From Alphaproteobacteria bacterium (GTDB lineage Bacteria > Pseudomonadota > Alphaproteobacteria > RF32 > CAG-239): a stretch of 64,000 nt of DNA. Every line of letters begins with the position of its first letter. The stretch's first letter is position 1. Positions 16,855 through 25,095 of this stretch are shown piece after piece. The notes beneath the pieces were generated by a model. That model did no database searches. It was not told where the DNA came from and was given only the letters and a program-made list of their open reading frames with translations. Made by a program: the position numbers and the translations under genes. Location of the stretch: contig SUUK01000001.1 in NCBI GenBank assembly GCA_015062535.1, forward strand, positions 1 through 64,000, read 5' to 3'.

Positions 16855-18186
16855 TTATTCTTCGTCAAGATCTTCAAAGCGCTCTTTAACAGTAACTTTA
16901 ACACTATTAATGCGCATATTATCAACCTCAAGCACTTCGTAAATGCAGTAATCATCTTCAACTCTATCATTAACTTTTGGCTCACGTCCAAGAAGATTAA
17001 ATACATAACCACCCATAGTGCTTTCTTCTAACTCATGATAAGGAAGATCTAGGCATTCAAAAGCATCTTCAACCAAGTAAACACCTTCAAATACACAAAC
17101 TTTCTCATTGATAACCTTAACAGCTTCATCTTCGCCGACATCATGCTCATCTCTAATATCACCAACAAGCTCTTCTAAAATATCTTCCATAGATAAAAGA
17201 CCTGCTGTGCCACCATATTCATCAACCACAATCGCAAGGTGAATACGTTTTTTCATCATTTCATGCAAAATTTCAGAAACAGATTTATTTTCTGGAACAA
17301 ATAAAATCTTTCTAACAATTTTATTTAAAACATTTTTATGTTCAGTATTTTTGCATTCTAATAAATCACGAATGTGTATCATACCCAAAATTTGGTCTTT
17401 ATCACCATTGCATAGAGGAAAACGAGTATGTTTGTTTTGTTTTACCAATTCCATAATCTCGTTAAAGCTACTATTTTGGTAGATACAAACCATATCTTGT
17501 CTTGGAATCATAATTTCATGAGCGGAAATCTCAGAAAAACAGATAGCATTTTGAATAATCTCACTCTCTGTGTCGTCAATAACGCCACCTTTTTGAGAAG
17601 CATCAATAATAAGTTTAATTTCTTCTTCAGAATGCGCCTCAGAGCTCTCATCAGCTGCTTGAACACCCATTAACTTTAATATCCATAAAGACACATGGTC
17701 AAAACACCAAATAACAGGAGTAAACAACTTATTGAATGTATATAGTGGAATAGCAATCTTTAATGTATATTCTTCTGTGTTTTGAATAGCCAAAGTCTTT
17801 GGAACAAGCTCGCCTAACACCACATGCAAAAGAGTGATAAATGTAAAGGCAATACCAAAGCTAACAGAGTGCAATAAAACTTTATTTTCAGCAAAAACGC
17901 CAGCAAAAACATCTTCTAAAAGTCTAGAAACAGCAGGTTCACCAAGCCAACCTAAGCCAAGGGAGGCAAGTGTAATACCAAGTTGAGTAGCACTCAAATA
18001 AGTGTTTAATTGCTCAGAAATCTTCAAAGCAATTTTAGCTCTTTTACTACCGCTATGTGCTAATTCTTCTAACTTTGTTTTACGAATTTTTACAATGGCA
18101 AATTCAGAAACCACAAAAAAAGCATTACAAAAAACTAATACCAAAACCAACACTAAATTGATTACATAACTATATACGGGACTCAT
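16855..18186 (-). CDS. CNNM-CBS-CorC_HlyC family membrane protein (UPF0053)
   Basis: Inner-membrane protein of 443 residues from the family that includes Mg2+/Co2+ efflux proteins and PaeA. The N-terminal DUF21/CNNM transmembrane domain (about 1-195) shows FCNAFFVVSEFAIVKIRKTKL and the GLASLGLGWLGEP region. Two CBS domains follow (about 210-340; IMIPRQDM start, HLAIVVDEYGGTAGLLSMEDILEE end), then a C-terminal CorC_HlyC domain (about 355-435). The old name hemolysin is misleading; ion or polyamine export is more likely. Monocistronic with its own terminator. Confidence 0.92.
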   Translation of the reverse strand: MSPVYSYVINLVLVLVLVFCNAFFVVSEFAIVKIRKTKLEELAHSGSKRAKIALKISEQLNTYLSATQLGITLASLGLGWLGEPAVSRLLEDVFAGVFAENKVLLHSVSFGIAFTFITLLHVVLGELVPKTLAIQNTEEYTLKIAIPLYTFNKLFTPVIWCFDHVSLWILKLMGVQAADESSEAHSEEEIKLIIDASQKGGVIDDTESEIIQNAICFSEISAHEIMIPRQDMVCIYQNSSFNEIMELVKQNKHTRFPLCNGDKDQILGMIHIRDLLECKNTEHKNVLNKIVRKILFVPENKSVSEILHEMMKKRIHLAIVVDEYGGTAGLLSMEDILEELVGDIRDEHDVGEDEAVKVINEKVCVFEGVYLVEDAFECLDLPYHELEESTMGGYVFNLLGREPKVNDRVEDDYCIYEVLEVDNMRINSVKVTVKERFEDLDEE

Positions 18187-18375
18187 GTCTATTTTTTAAT
18201 TTTACCTCAATACGTTAAAACATATTAGTACACTATAATGTATATAAACCAAAAGTCAACACCTCATTTGTAATATATTGATAAAAGATAAAAACCTATA
18301 ACACAAACTCTAAATAACATTTTTATTGAAAAAAAAGAGGGTTTATGCTAAAATAACCGATATTTGGAGGGAAAA

Positions 18376-19434
18376 ATGGGCAAAATAAAAGAAAAAATAA
18401 AAGAAAAACTAAAAAAAATATCCGTAAGGGCAATGGCTGTTATTGTTGCTCTAAGCTCATGCATTAAAATTCACAACAAAAATGATAAAACTTTAGAAAA
18501 ACAAGAAGATAAGATTGAAAATATAGATGGATGCACAATGGAAGATGCCTATAAAAAAGGTTTGTGCAGAAGCTTAAATACATATACTCAAAAAGTCTCA
18601 TACATAACAGATACTGTTGTATTAAATCGGCACAATTATAACAAACGTATATGTGCTGGTTTATATAAAGAAACAACAAATAAAGTCTATATAAAGCACT
18701 TCATTCCAGATACAACATCAGCCACACCTCTTGAAGCGCAAAAAATTTTAAAATATGCTAAAAAATGGAATGAAGAAGCATATAAAAGATCAAATATAGT
18801 TCATGAATTTAAGCATATGCATACCATAAAAAAAGGATGTTTGAATTTGAATTTATCAGCCCATGATTATGCAAGAATGTGTCAACATAATGAAATAAGC
18901 TCATATTTAGGTAATTTTTTGTTTGAAAGAGAAACTTATTTATTGGCTATAAGAAAAGGTCTATGCACCCAAGAAGATGCTTTAAATTTAATATCTCCAC
19001 GTTTTGAAAAATATAAAGAAGCCATAAGAAATGGAACAATAAAACCACAACTGATGAACTTTATTGAACAACAAAAAGAAAATGAACTTATTATGGAAGT
19101 AGTTAGCGATGCATGGATAAAAAAAGAGCAAAAAGTAAATGCTTATGTTGCTAAAAAACGCTTAAAAAATAAATTTGCAAAAAATAAAACCTTTATAAGC
19201 CAAAGAAATGGATTACTATATAAGTCTTGCCTAGATGTGTGCTATACTCACATAAAAGATGGTATGCTAGTTAATTTTAATTTTTTCTATAATTTAGATA
19301 ACAAAACACCGCTAAAAGATGTAGAAGTTCAGCCTCAAATAGAAGAGTATATAAAATATGAGAAAGAAAAACACCAAAAAAATCAAAATACTTTAGCATT
19401 AAATTATTCAAATAAAAAAACTGCCACTCATTAA
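18376..19434 (+). CDS. Putative lipoprotein with zinc-peptidase HEXXH motif
   Basis: Not recognised as a named family. The 352 residues begin MGKIKEKIKEK and show a hydrophobic stretch ending in ALSSC, a plausible lipobox with Cys near residue 32. A metallopeptidase-like HEFKH motif sits near residue 142, with acidic residues in HNEISSYLGNFLFERE about 35 residues later that could supply a third ligand. The rest is basic and helical. The ATG at 18376 has GGAGGG at good spacing; a TTG at 18364 lies inside that ribosome site. Membrane-tethered protease is an inference from two short motifs. Confidence 0.6.
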   Translation: MGKIKEKIKEKLKKISVRAMAVIVALSSCIKIHNKNDKTLEKQEDKIENIDGCTMEDAYKKGLCRSLNTYTQKVSYITDTVVLNRHNYNKRICAGLYKETTNKVYIKHFIPDTTSATPLEAQKILKYAKKWNEEAYKRSNIVHEFKHMHTIKKGCLNLNLSAHDYARMCQHNEISSYLGNFLFERETYLLAIRKGLCTQEDALNLISPRFEKYKEAIRNGTIKPQLMNFIEQQKENELIMEVVSDAWIKKEQKVNAYVAKKRLKNKFAKNKTFISQRNGLLYKSCLDVCYTHIKDGMLVNFNFFYNLDNKTPLKDVEVQPQIEEYIKYEKEKHQKNQNTLALNYSNKKTATH

Positions 19435-19448
19435 AATGGCAGTTTTTT
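19415..19448. terminator. Bidirectional terminator between the lipoprotein gene and nadE
   Basis: A-run plus CTGCCA (19421-19426) pairs with TGGCAG (19437-19442) plus a T-run. The flanks give U-tracts in both directions, serving both convergent genes. Confidence 0.88.
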
Positions 19449-19461
19449 CTTTTACATTAAA

Positions 19462-20226
19462 TTATATTTTAAGCTTAGGAGGCATTTGAAATCGTTTAAA
19501 TTCAGATGCTTTTACAAGCTTTTTAACCTTATTTATCACGTTTTCATCACCTTCAATAACATCTTTTTTCTCATCAACCAGTTGTTTTAATATATCATCT
19601 AAAACAGGATATGGTGGAAGAGAATTTTCATCTTTTTGGTTTAGAGCAAGCTCCGCTGTTGGAGCTCTTGTAATAACCTCATTTGGCAAAACTTCATTTA
19701 GGCTATTGCGCCATCTTGCAAGTTCAAAAATTTGAGATTTATAAACATCACCAATAGGCATAACTCCACCACAAGTATCACCATATAATGTACAATACCC
19801 AGTTAAAGCTTCAGATTTGTTTCCACATGCCAAAACCATTGCACCATATTGGTTAGAATAAGCCATTAGTATCTGTCCACGTATTCGAGCTTGCAAATTT
19901 TCAATTACAATTCCTTTAACCTCATCATTAAAAGAGTTTTGAAGTAATCTAGTTTCAAACTCAACAAGCTCATCAATATCAATTTCTTGATAGTCAAGAT
20001 TGTTAAGTTTGGCAATTTTTCTAGCAATATCTAAGCTTAAATCTGAGGTGTATTTTGTTTTCATCATAATAGCTTTAACGTTTTTTCCTTTCAAAACATC
20101 ACTAGCTAGTACCGCAACAATTGCGCTATCAAGCCCGCCAGATAAACCCAAAATAACCCTATCAAAACCATTTTTATCCAAATGTTCTTTGAATTTATAT
20201 TTTAAGTCATTCCATAATTTTTCCAT
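19462..20226 (-). CDS. nadE: NAD+ synthetase, ammonia-dependent type
   Basis: Amidates nicotinate adenine dinucleotide to NAD, the last step of salvage. The 254 residues form a single ATP-pyrophosphatase domain with the PP-loop SGGLDS at residues 29-34 and the conserved GNKSEALTGYCTLYGD region. The N-terminal glutaminase domain of long NadE is absent, so ammonia or a separate amidotransferase must supply nitrogen. Last gene of the salvage operon, 3 nt after pncB. Confidence 0.95.
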   Translation of the reverse strand: MEKLWNDLKYKFKEHLDKNGFDRVILGLSGGLDSAIVAVLASDVLKGKNVKAIMMKTKYTSDLSLDIARKIAKLNNLDYQEIDIDELVEFETRLLQNSFNDEVKGIVIENLQARIRGQILMAYSNQYGAMVLACGNKSEALTGYCTLYGDTCGGVMPIGDVYKSQIFELARWRNSLNEVLPNEVITRAPTAELALNQKDENSLPPYPVLDDILKQLVDEKKDVIEGDENVINKVKKLVKASEFKRFQMPPKLKI

Positions 20227-20229
20227 AAC

Positions 20230-21732
20230 TTACCTCCCTTGATGAGCTTTAATCAAATCTTGTTGTAACTTAAACAAATTAGCATTAAGTCCAACCCCGT
20301 AGATATGAGGATTTTTAAGTCTTTTATGAGAAGCATCTAGTTTGTTTAAGTTTTCTTTTCCGTATTCTTGAATTTTATATAAATTGCTTTCTACTGCTTT
20401 AACAAACTTTCCATTTTCCATTAAAGGCTCAAGAAGAACTTTTGCACTTTCACCTTTTTCAAAACATACCTTAGCACCATTTTGGCTACCAATCGTATAT
20501 GATGTAATATTGTGTTTAAGTCTATTGTTCTCAACGATATTATCATTTGCTTTGCAGATAATATCACCTTCAAATTTGCCATTTTTAATAATTCTAACAA
20601 CGTTTGTGTCACCAGGAATAGTTGTTTTTCCTTCAGCGATTTTTATTTTTGGTTCACCCATATAGCATTTTGTTTTGAAAACACCACCAAGAGCAGGTGT
20701 GTCATATGCAGTAACAAGCTTAGTTCCTGCCGCCATAATATCATAAGGAGCTTTTTGTACAGTAATTAAACTTTCAATAGCATATTCGTCTAAATCATTT
20801 GAAGCAACAAGCTTCGCATCTTCAAATAAAGATATGTCACCACCTTTTAATTTTTCTTCTTCAATGATTTTTTTAGCTTCTATTGCCCAATATGCCAAAT
20901 CACCAGAATCAATTCTCATACCCATAAGTTTAATTCCAGTTTCTCTAGAAGCTTTGATTGCATTTTTAATACCTTGCCTTGTGTCATAAGTATCAACCAA
21001 AAGTATTGTATTTCCAACAGAAGCTTTCATATAAGCCTTAAATGCATCAAGTTCATTTTCATAGCTCATGATAAAAGAGTGAGCCATTGTACCGCTAACA
21101 GGAATATTATAAAATCTACCAGCAGCAACGTTAGAAGTTCCCGTCGCACCGCCAATAAAAGACGCTCTTGTTGCACTAAATCCACCAAGTTCTTGCCCAC
21201 GTCTAACACCAAACTCAAGAAGAGGGCGTTTAATACCATCAGAACAACTAGCTATTGCCATACGACTTGCCTTTGTTGCAATCAAACTTTGAGAGTTAAA
21301 TACATTAAGAAGCGCAGCCTCAATCATATCAACTTGCCAACAAGGTCCTGTAACACTATAAATAGGCTCATTAGGAAAAACAATTTCACCTTCGTTAACT
21401 GTTTTAATCGTTAATTGGAGTTTTTGATTTTTTATAAAATCTAAGAATTCATCTTTAAATTTTGGTGTTCCATCTTGGTTTTTTAAGCTTTTTAAGTATT
21501 TGATGTCGTCATCACTAAATCCCCAATTATTAAGCCATTGAGAAAATTCATGAAGACCAGCAGCCATCAAATAGCTACCGCCAAAAGGACATCTTCTAAA
21601 AAAAGCCTCTGATGTTTTTTTCTCATTTGCTTTACCATCTAAAAACCAAGCTTGAGCCATAGTTAGATGATATAAATCACAAAACAAAGGTGTTCCTGTT
21701 GCAACTACATTTTCTCTAATCATATTAGTCAT
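20230..21732 (-). CDS. pncB: Nicotinate phosphoribosyltransferase
   Basis: Joins nicotinate to PRPP to give nicotinate mononucleotide. The 500 residues carry the family's N-terminal FCDLYHLTMAQAWF motif, LLEFGVRRGQELGG (substrate loop), GTMAHSFIMSY with the phosphorylatable-His region, and the DSGDLAYWA phosphate-binding segment near 280. AAGGAG lies 7 nt before the ATG. Third gene of the nadM-pncA-pncB-nadE operon. Confidence 0.96.
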   Translation of the reverse strand: MTNMIRENVVATGTPLFCDLYHLTMAQAWFLDGKANEKKTSEAFFRRCPFGGSYLMAAGLHEFSQWLNNWGFSDDDIKYLKSLKNQDGTPKFKDEFLDFIKNQKLQLTIKTVNEGEIVFPNEPIYSVTGPCWQVDMIEAALLNVFNSQSLIATKASRMAIASCSDGIKRPLLEFGVRRGQELGGFSATRASFIGGATGTSNVAAGRFYNIPVSGTMAHSFIMSYENELDAFKAYMKASVGNTILLVDTYDTRQGIKNAIKASRETGIKLMGMRIDSGDLAYWAIEAKKIIEEEKLKGGDISLFEDAKLVASNDLDEYAIESLITVQKAPYDIMAAGTKLVTAYDTPALGGVFKTKCYMGEPKIKIAEGKTTIPGDTNVVRIIKNGKFEGDIICKANDNIVENNRLKHNITSYTIGSQNGAKVCFEKGESAKVLLEPLMENGKFVKAVESNLYKIQEYGKENLNKLDASHKRLKNPHIYGVGLNANLFKLQQDLIKAHQGR

Positions 21733-21746
21733 AATCGTTCTCCTTA

Positions 21747-22361
21747 CTATCTTCTAACCATATTGTGCTCAATTTTTTTATTTAATAATTCTTTACGAAA
21801 AAACTGTTGAGTTGTAACACTCTTAAGCCTCCCATTTTCAATAAAATGGCGGTATTTCGGATTTTCCAAAATTTCAGTAATTTCTTGATTTAATCCTTTG
21901 CACAAATCTTCAATAATTATTACATTAGCACCATTTTTAATAAATCCGTCCATAGCTTGTACCACACAAACATCACTTAAAACACCGCATAAATATACAT
22001 CTGTTTTTTGTTTACTAATATCAGCTAAAACTTGATATGTTTTTGCTTCATTCCAAATGTTTGTGGTAGATTTATAAATAGGCAAAACGTTTAGTGCTTT
22101 CTTAAAAGGAGCAGCTTGTTGCCAACCCCAACTACCATAAACACAATGTTCAGGATAGCTTTGAGCTTCGATTGTTGTTTTATATGTTTCACTAAAATGA
22201 GTGTCATAGCTATCAATAATTACATCAAAGCTATTCTTAAATAAGTTATTTGCAAATTTTTGATGTCTTTCAATTAAAGCTTCATCACTAATTGTAAGTT
22301 TTCCTTCAGGATGTACAAAATCATTCTGAAAGTCAATTCTACATAAAATACGTTTATTCAT
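21747..22361 (-). CDS. pncA: Nicotinamidase (isochorismatase-like hydrolase)
   Basis: Hydrolyses nicotinamide to nicotinate. The 204 residues have the cysteine-hydrolase fold with likely catalytic Asp10 (CRIDFQNDF), a metal-site region SYDTHFSE around 51-58 with His72 in PEHC, and nucleophile Cys132 in GVLSDVCVVQAM. The operon position between an adenylyltransferase and pncB supports nicotinamidase rather than another isochorismatase. It starts 9 nt after a pseudoknot-like RNA element that covers the ribosome-binding region. Confidence 0.9.
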   Translation of the reverse strand: MNKRILCRIDFQNDFVHPEGKLTISDEALIERHQKFANNLFKNSFDVIIDSYDTHFSETYKTTIEAQSYPEHCVYGSWGWQQAAPFKKALNVLPIYKSTTNIWNEAKTYQVLADISKQKTDVYLCGVLSDVCVVQAMDGFIKNGANVIIIEDLCKGLNQEITEILENPKYRHFIENGRLKSVTTQQFFRKELLNKKIEHNMVRR

Positions 22362-22370
22362 CTTAAAATT

Positions 22371-22433
22371 CCCTATAGGCTTATCGGGTTACACAAGACT
22401 TGTCTTCTATAAGCCCTGCAGAAGACACAAGTC
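22371..22433 (-). promoter_or_regulatory. Candidate pseudoknot riboswitch, copy B (nadM-pncA intercistronic)
   Basis: On the minus strand a 12-bp stem with a 2-nt bulge (22397-22408 with 22420-22433) carries the 11-nt loop GCAGGGCTTAT. Downstream ATAAGCC (22378-22384) is exactly complementary to GGCTTAT in that loop, giving an H-type pseudoknot. Three to four nt further is AGGGA, the likely pncA ribosome site; CCC at 22387-22385 can pair with its GGG. Copy A in the nadM leader has the same loop on a different stem. This is the usual geometry of translation-blocking riboswitches. The ligand is unknown; an NAD-pathway metabolite is inferred from context. Confidence 0.6.
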
Positions 22434-22444
22434 ATAAAACAAAA

Positions 22445-22987
22445 CTAAATAATACCTTTTTTCTTATTAAAGTATTCATCAACTAAATTATGGTTTTCTT
22501 TTGCAATAAAATTTTTCCATCGCAAATCACCAAATTTAATCATATCACGAACCATCGTTCCTGTAACAAAAGGAAAGTTAGGGTCTGTTCTATCTTCAAG
22601 TTCAATGTTTTCAAAACATTCTCTAAACCAATGCGCATCATAAGAAGAACCAGCATAATAAACATCAGGTTTAGGAAGATCAGAAAAACTTTCTTTGATA
22701 AAATCTAAAACATATTCGCCCCACTCAGCAGGATTGTTAATATCAAACAATCCAACTATTTTTAAGCGTTCATACTCAGGTTTTAAGCGATATATATTTT
22801 GAATCATCTTTTTTCTAGTTGTATAGTTAAGAGGATTACGTTGAGTACCTTGCTCTTGGATAGAACCTAGAACAATAGTAACTCTTTCACACTCTTTAAG
22901 CATTCTATCAACTAATTTTTGGTGTCCAATATGAAAAGGCTGAGCTCTCATAATGGTAAGACCATGAATATATTTGAAATTAGACAT
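22445..22987 (-). CDS. nadM: Nicotinamide/nicotinate mononucleotide adenylyltransferase, NadM-like
   Basis: Adenylylates the mononucleotide to the dinucleotide. The 180 residues form a single nucleotidyltransferase Rossmann domain with the ATP-binding RAQPFHIGHQKLV (about 15-27, the G-x-x-P-F-H-x-G-H class). They also have VLGSIQEQGTQRNPLNYTTR and a C-terminal VTGTMVRDMI (ISSTxxR-like) near 142. Length and motifs resemble NadM more than NadD. First gene of the operon, with SD AAGGAG 8 nt before the ATG held in a hairpin. Confidence 0.85.
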   Translation of the reverse strand: MSNFKYIHGLTIMRAQPFHIGHQKLVDRMLKECERVTIVLGSIQEQGTQRNPLNYTTRKKMIQNIYRLKPEYERLKIVGLFDINNPAEWGEYVLDFIKESFSDLPKPDVYYAGSSYDAHWFRECFENIELEDRTDPNFPFVTGTMVRDMIKFGDLRWKNFIAKENHNLVDEYFNKKKGII

Positions 22988-22990
22988 TAA

Positions 22991-23113
22991 AAAAACTCCT
23001 TAAACTAGGAGCCACCAACAAAATTAAATAAACTACATCTCAAACGTTTTTATCAATTTCATCAAACTGGCTCGGTTTGTATTTAGTTCCATGCTCATAA
23101 GCCCTGCGAGCAT
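22991..23113 (-). promoter_or_regulatory. Candidate riboswitch, copy A, with SD-sequestering expression platform (nadM leader)
   Basis: The stem ATGCTC/GAGCAT (23113-23108 with 23096-23091) bears the loop GCAGGGCTTAT, identical to copy B although the stems differ. Downstream GAGCCA (23073-23068) can pair by GAGCC with GGCTT of the loop (one G-U). Alternatively it pairs perfectly with TGGCTC (23014-23009). TGGCTC overlaps CTCCT (23011-23007), which pairs with AGGAG (23000-22996), the nadM ribosome site. These mutually exclusive pairings form an aptamer, an anti-sequestor and a sequestor. A run of T after AGGAG could also give weak termination. Confidence 0.65.
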
Positions 23114-23126
23114 CAAGAACAATTTT

Positions 23127-23154
23127 AGAATATCATTAAAAACTAAAAAGTCAA
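23127..23154 (-). promoter_or_regulatory. Promoter of the NAD salvage operon
   Basis: Minus-strand -35 TTGACT (23149-23154), 16-nt spacer, -10 TATTCT (23127-23132). The predicted start at about 23120 lies just before the riboswitch hairpin and gives a leader of about 130 nt. Together with the plus-strand promoter this explains the 300-bp region 22988-23287. Confidence 0.75.
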
Positions 23155-23224
23155 TATATAAAATAAAATTTTAGTGTAAAAATATATATTTAGCGAAAAA
23201 TATAAATTTTTGTCTAAAACACTA

Positions 23225-23253
23225 TTGACAACCTCTCTAAATTATGGTACTTA
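23225..23253 (+). promoter_or_regulatory. Promoter of the nucleotidyltransferase-MBL pair
   Basis: Consensus -35 TTGACA (23225-23230), 17-nt spacer, -10 TACTTA (23248-23253); transcription would start about 25 nt before the ATG at 23288. Confidence 0.6.
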
Positions 23254-23287
23254 ATGGTGCATTCTATTTAAAACGAGGAGAAAAAAT

Positions 23288-24265
23288 ATGGAATGCAATT
23301 CCCAAAAAACTACAACAGAAGCTATTCACGAATTTATGGATTTAACAGGTTGCAAGCAAGTATTCTTATACGGAGGCTCTGCAATAGATAGATATCTAGA
23401 TCCCAAAGCAGAAATTATGGATTATGATATCGCAATACGAGATACAAAATCTTATATTGAGGTTTTAGATAAATTAAAACAACTTGGTTTTGATGTAGGC
23501 GATACCAGAAAAACTCATAACTTTGCAACCGTTGCAAAACACAAAGATTATGGTATCTTTGATATATCATGTATGAATATTGAAGATAACGGAATATATA
23601 ACTTAGAAAAGTTCTATATCGAATTTTCTGCAGACTACCCATATGGCAAGGTAGTAGATGCTTATAATACCGTAAATTCCCTAAAAGAAGGAAAAATAGA
23701 AATAGCCAATAATCCAGACAAAGAAAAAGCATATGATTTATTGCGCAGATTTTCTGTTCTTGCCGGTAAATATGGCTTTTGCACTGAGCGTAATGGTAAA
23801 AACGAAGAAACAATGGCAATAATAGAGCGTCGCCTTAAAGAAACACCTGTTGGACCTCAAAACAAAAAAGATAGGATTCGTTGTTTGTCCCGATTCTTAG
23901 GTGCAGCATTTAGACGTCAGAATCAAGCAAGATATTTAGCTCGCATGGGCGAAACAGGGCTTTTTGCATATGGTTTTCCAGCAATAAATGATGTTATGCA
24001 AAATGATAAATTTTTAATGAGCATAAAACAAGACCCTGCCAAAGATAAAAGAGAGTTAATTGAGCGTATGTTGTCGTTTACAACAAATAGAGATGAATTT
24101 ATAGATGAAATCCAAATCTTAAAAGAGCGAGATAAAGACAGAGAAGATCCAAAAGTTCTACAACGAGTAAATGAATTCGATGATGAAAAAACTTCAATAA
24201 ATCGCTTGACAAAACATATTGTTAATCCATTATTCCTTTATATTCAAACAAAGGGAAGAAAATAA
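23288..24265 (+). CDS. Pol-beta-superfamily nucleotidyltransferase-like protein
   Basis: Exact function unknown. The 325 residues open with a nucleotidyltransferase fold: VFLYGGSAIDRYL (GGS motif, about 26-38) followed by the metal-binding MDYDIAI (D-x-D near 48-50), as in poly(A) polymerase/CCA-adding-like and other NTases. The C-terminal half is helical and charged, with RLSRFLGAAFRRQNQARYLAR resembling an RNA-binding helical region. GAGGAG lies before the ATG. The next gene begins on the base after its stop codon, so the two are tightly coupled; an RNA-processing role for the pair is an inference. Confidence 0.7.
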   Translation: MECNSQKTTTEAIHEFMDLTGCKQVFLYGGSAIDRYLDPKAEIMDYDIAIRDTKSYIEVLDKLKQLGFDVGDTRKTHNFATVAKHKDYGIFDISCMNIEDNGIYNLEKFYIEFSADYPYGKVVDAYNTVNSLKEGKIEIANNPDKEKAYDLLRRFSVLAGKYGFCTERNGKNEETMAIIERRLKETPVGPQNKKDRIRCLSRFLGAAFRRQNQARYLARMGETGLFAYGFPAINDVMQNDKFLMSIKQDPAKDKRELIERMLSFTTNRDEFIDEIQILKERDKDREDPKVLQRVNEFDDEKTSINRLTKHIVNPLFLYIQTKGRK

Positions 24266-25039
24266 ATGAAGATTACGATTTTAGGTTCTGGTTCTGCTTT
24301 TGGAACACCTCAAATTTTTAATTGTTATGGAAATGCAAATCCTAATAATCCTAAAAATTTAAGAACAAGAGCATCAATTTTTTTAGATATAGATGGTTAT
24401 AACATCTTAATTGATGCAGGCCCCGAGCTAAGAACTCAAATCAATCAAAATAATATACAAAATATCGATTCGGTATTTGTAACCCATGGACATTATGACC
24501 ATATTGGAGGAATACCAGAACTTCCACGTGCAACCAAACTTTTAGGGCACTCCATAGATGTTTATGCATCTAAAGAAACAATGGATGAACTAAAACAAAG
24601 TTATGGCTATTTATTCAAAACAAAGGCAGATGCCGAACCAAATTCTAAAAGCTTAAACTGGAAAGAAATTGAAGATTTTGGTGATTTTAGTGTTAATAGA
24701 CTAAAGTTTGAGGTTTTTCAAGTTCCTCACCATAAGCTCCATCCATCAGCTTTTAGATATAATAACTTTGCCTATGTTACCGATTGGGAAACTATTCCAG
24801 AAAATGCATTAGATAAACTAAAAAATTTAGAACTTCTAATCATAGAGTGTAATAATGGCATAGAAGAAGAGCAAAATGGACATGGTAATTTAAATAAAAT
24901 AAAAGAATTATTTGAAAAAATTACCCCAAAAAAGGTTATTTTAACTCATTTGTCAACTCGTGTAGATTATGATATCTTAAAAACATACCTGCCATCAAAC
25001 TTTGAACTAGCCTATGATGGCATGGCAATAGAAATATAA
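24266..25039 (+). CDS. Metallo-beta-lactamase-fold hydrolase, PhnP / tRNase Z-like
   Basis: The 257 residues carry the MBL signature THGHYDHIGG (about 72-81), an upstream GSGSAFGTPQ opening typical of PhnP-like phosphodiesterases, VPHHKLHPSAFRYNN with further metal ligands, YVTDWET and a C-terminal ILTHLSTRVDYD His motif. PhnP-like enzymes cleave cyclic phosphate or phosphodiester bonds; tRNase Z relatives process RNA. It follows the nucleotidyltransferase gene with no gap. The substrate cannot be assigned. Confidence 0.82.
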   Translation: MKITILGSGSAFGTPQIFNCYGNANPNNPKNLRTRASIFLDIDGYNILIDAGPELRTQINQNNIQNIDSVFVTHGHYDHIGGIPELPRATKLLGHSIDVYASKETMDELKQSYGYLFKTKADAEPNSKSLNWKEIEDFGDFSVNRLKFEVFQVPHHKLHPSAFRYNNFAYVTDWETIPENALDKLKNLELLIIECNNGIEEEQNGHGNLNKIKELFEKITPKKVILTHLSTRVDYDILKTYLPSNFELAYDGMAIEI

Positions 25040-25041
25040 TA

Positions 25042-25070
25042 TTGCATAAATTAGATATTTGTGATATAAT
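25042..25070 (+). promoter_or_regulatory. Promoter of the putative cysteine-peptidase-like gene
   Basis: -35 TTGCAT (25042-25047), 17-nt spacer, consensus -10 TATAAT (25065-25070). The start would fall near 25077, in the loop of the following terminator hairpin. Confidence 0.75.
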
Positions 25071-25095
25071 CTCCCTATATTTGGGAGATTTTTTT
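25069..25095 (+). terminator. Terminator hairpin that also contains the next gene's ribosome site
   Basis: AATCTCCC (25069-25076) pairs with GGGAGATT (25083-25090), followed by T. It ends directly at the ATG (25096). GGGAG in the 3' arm is the only ribosome site for that gene. Transcripts started at about 25077 would lack the 5' arm and leave it free. Confidence 0.75.
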
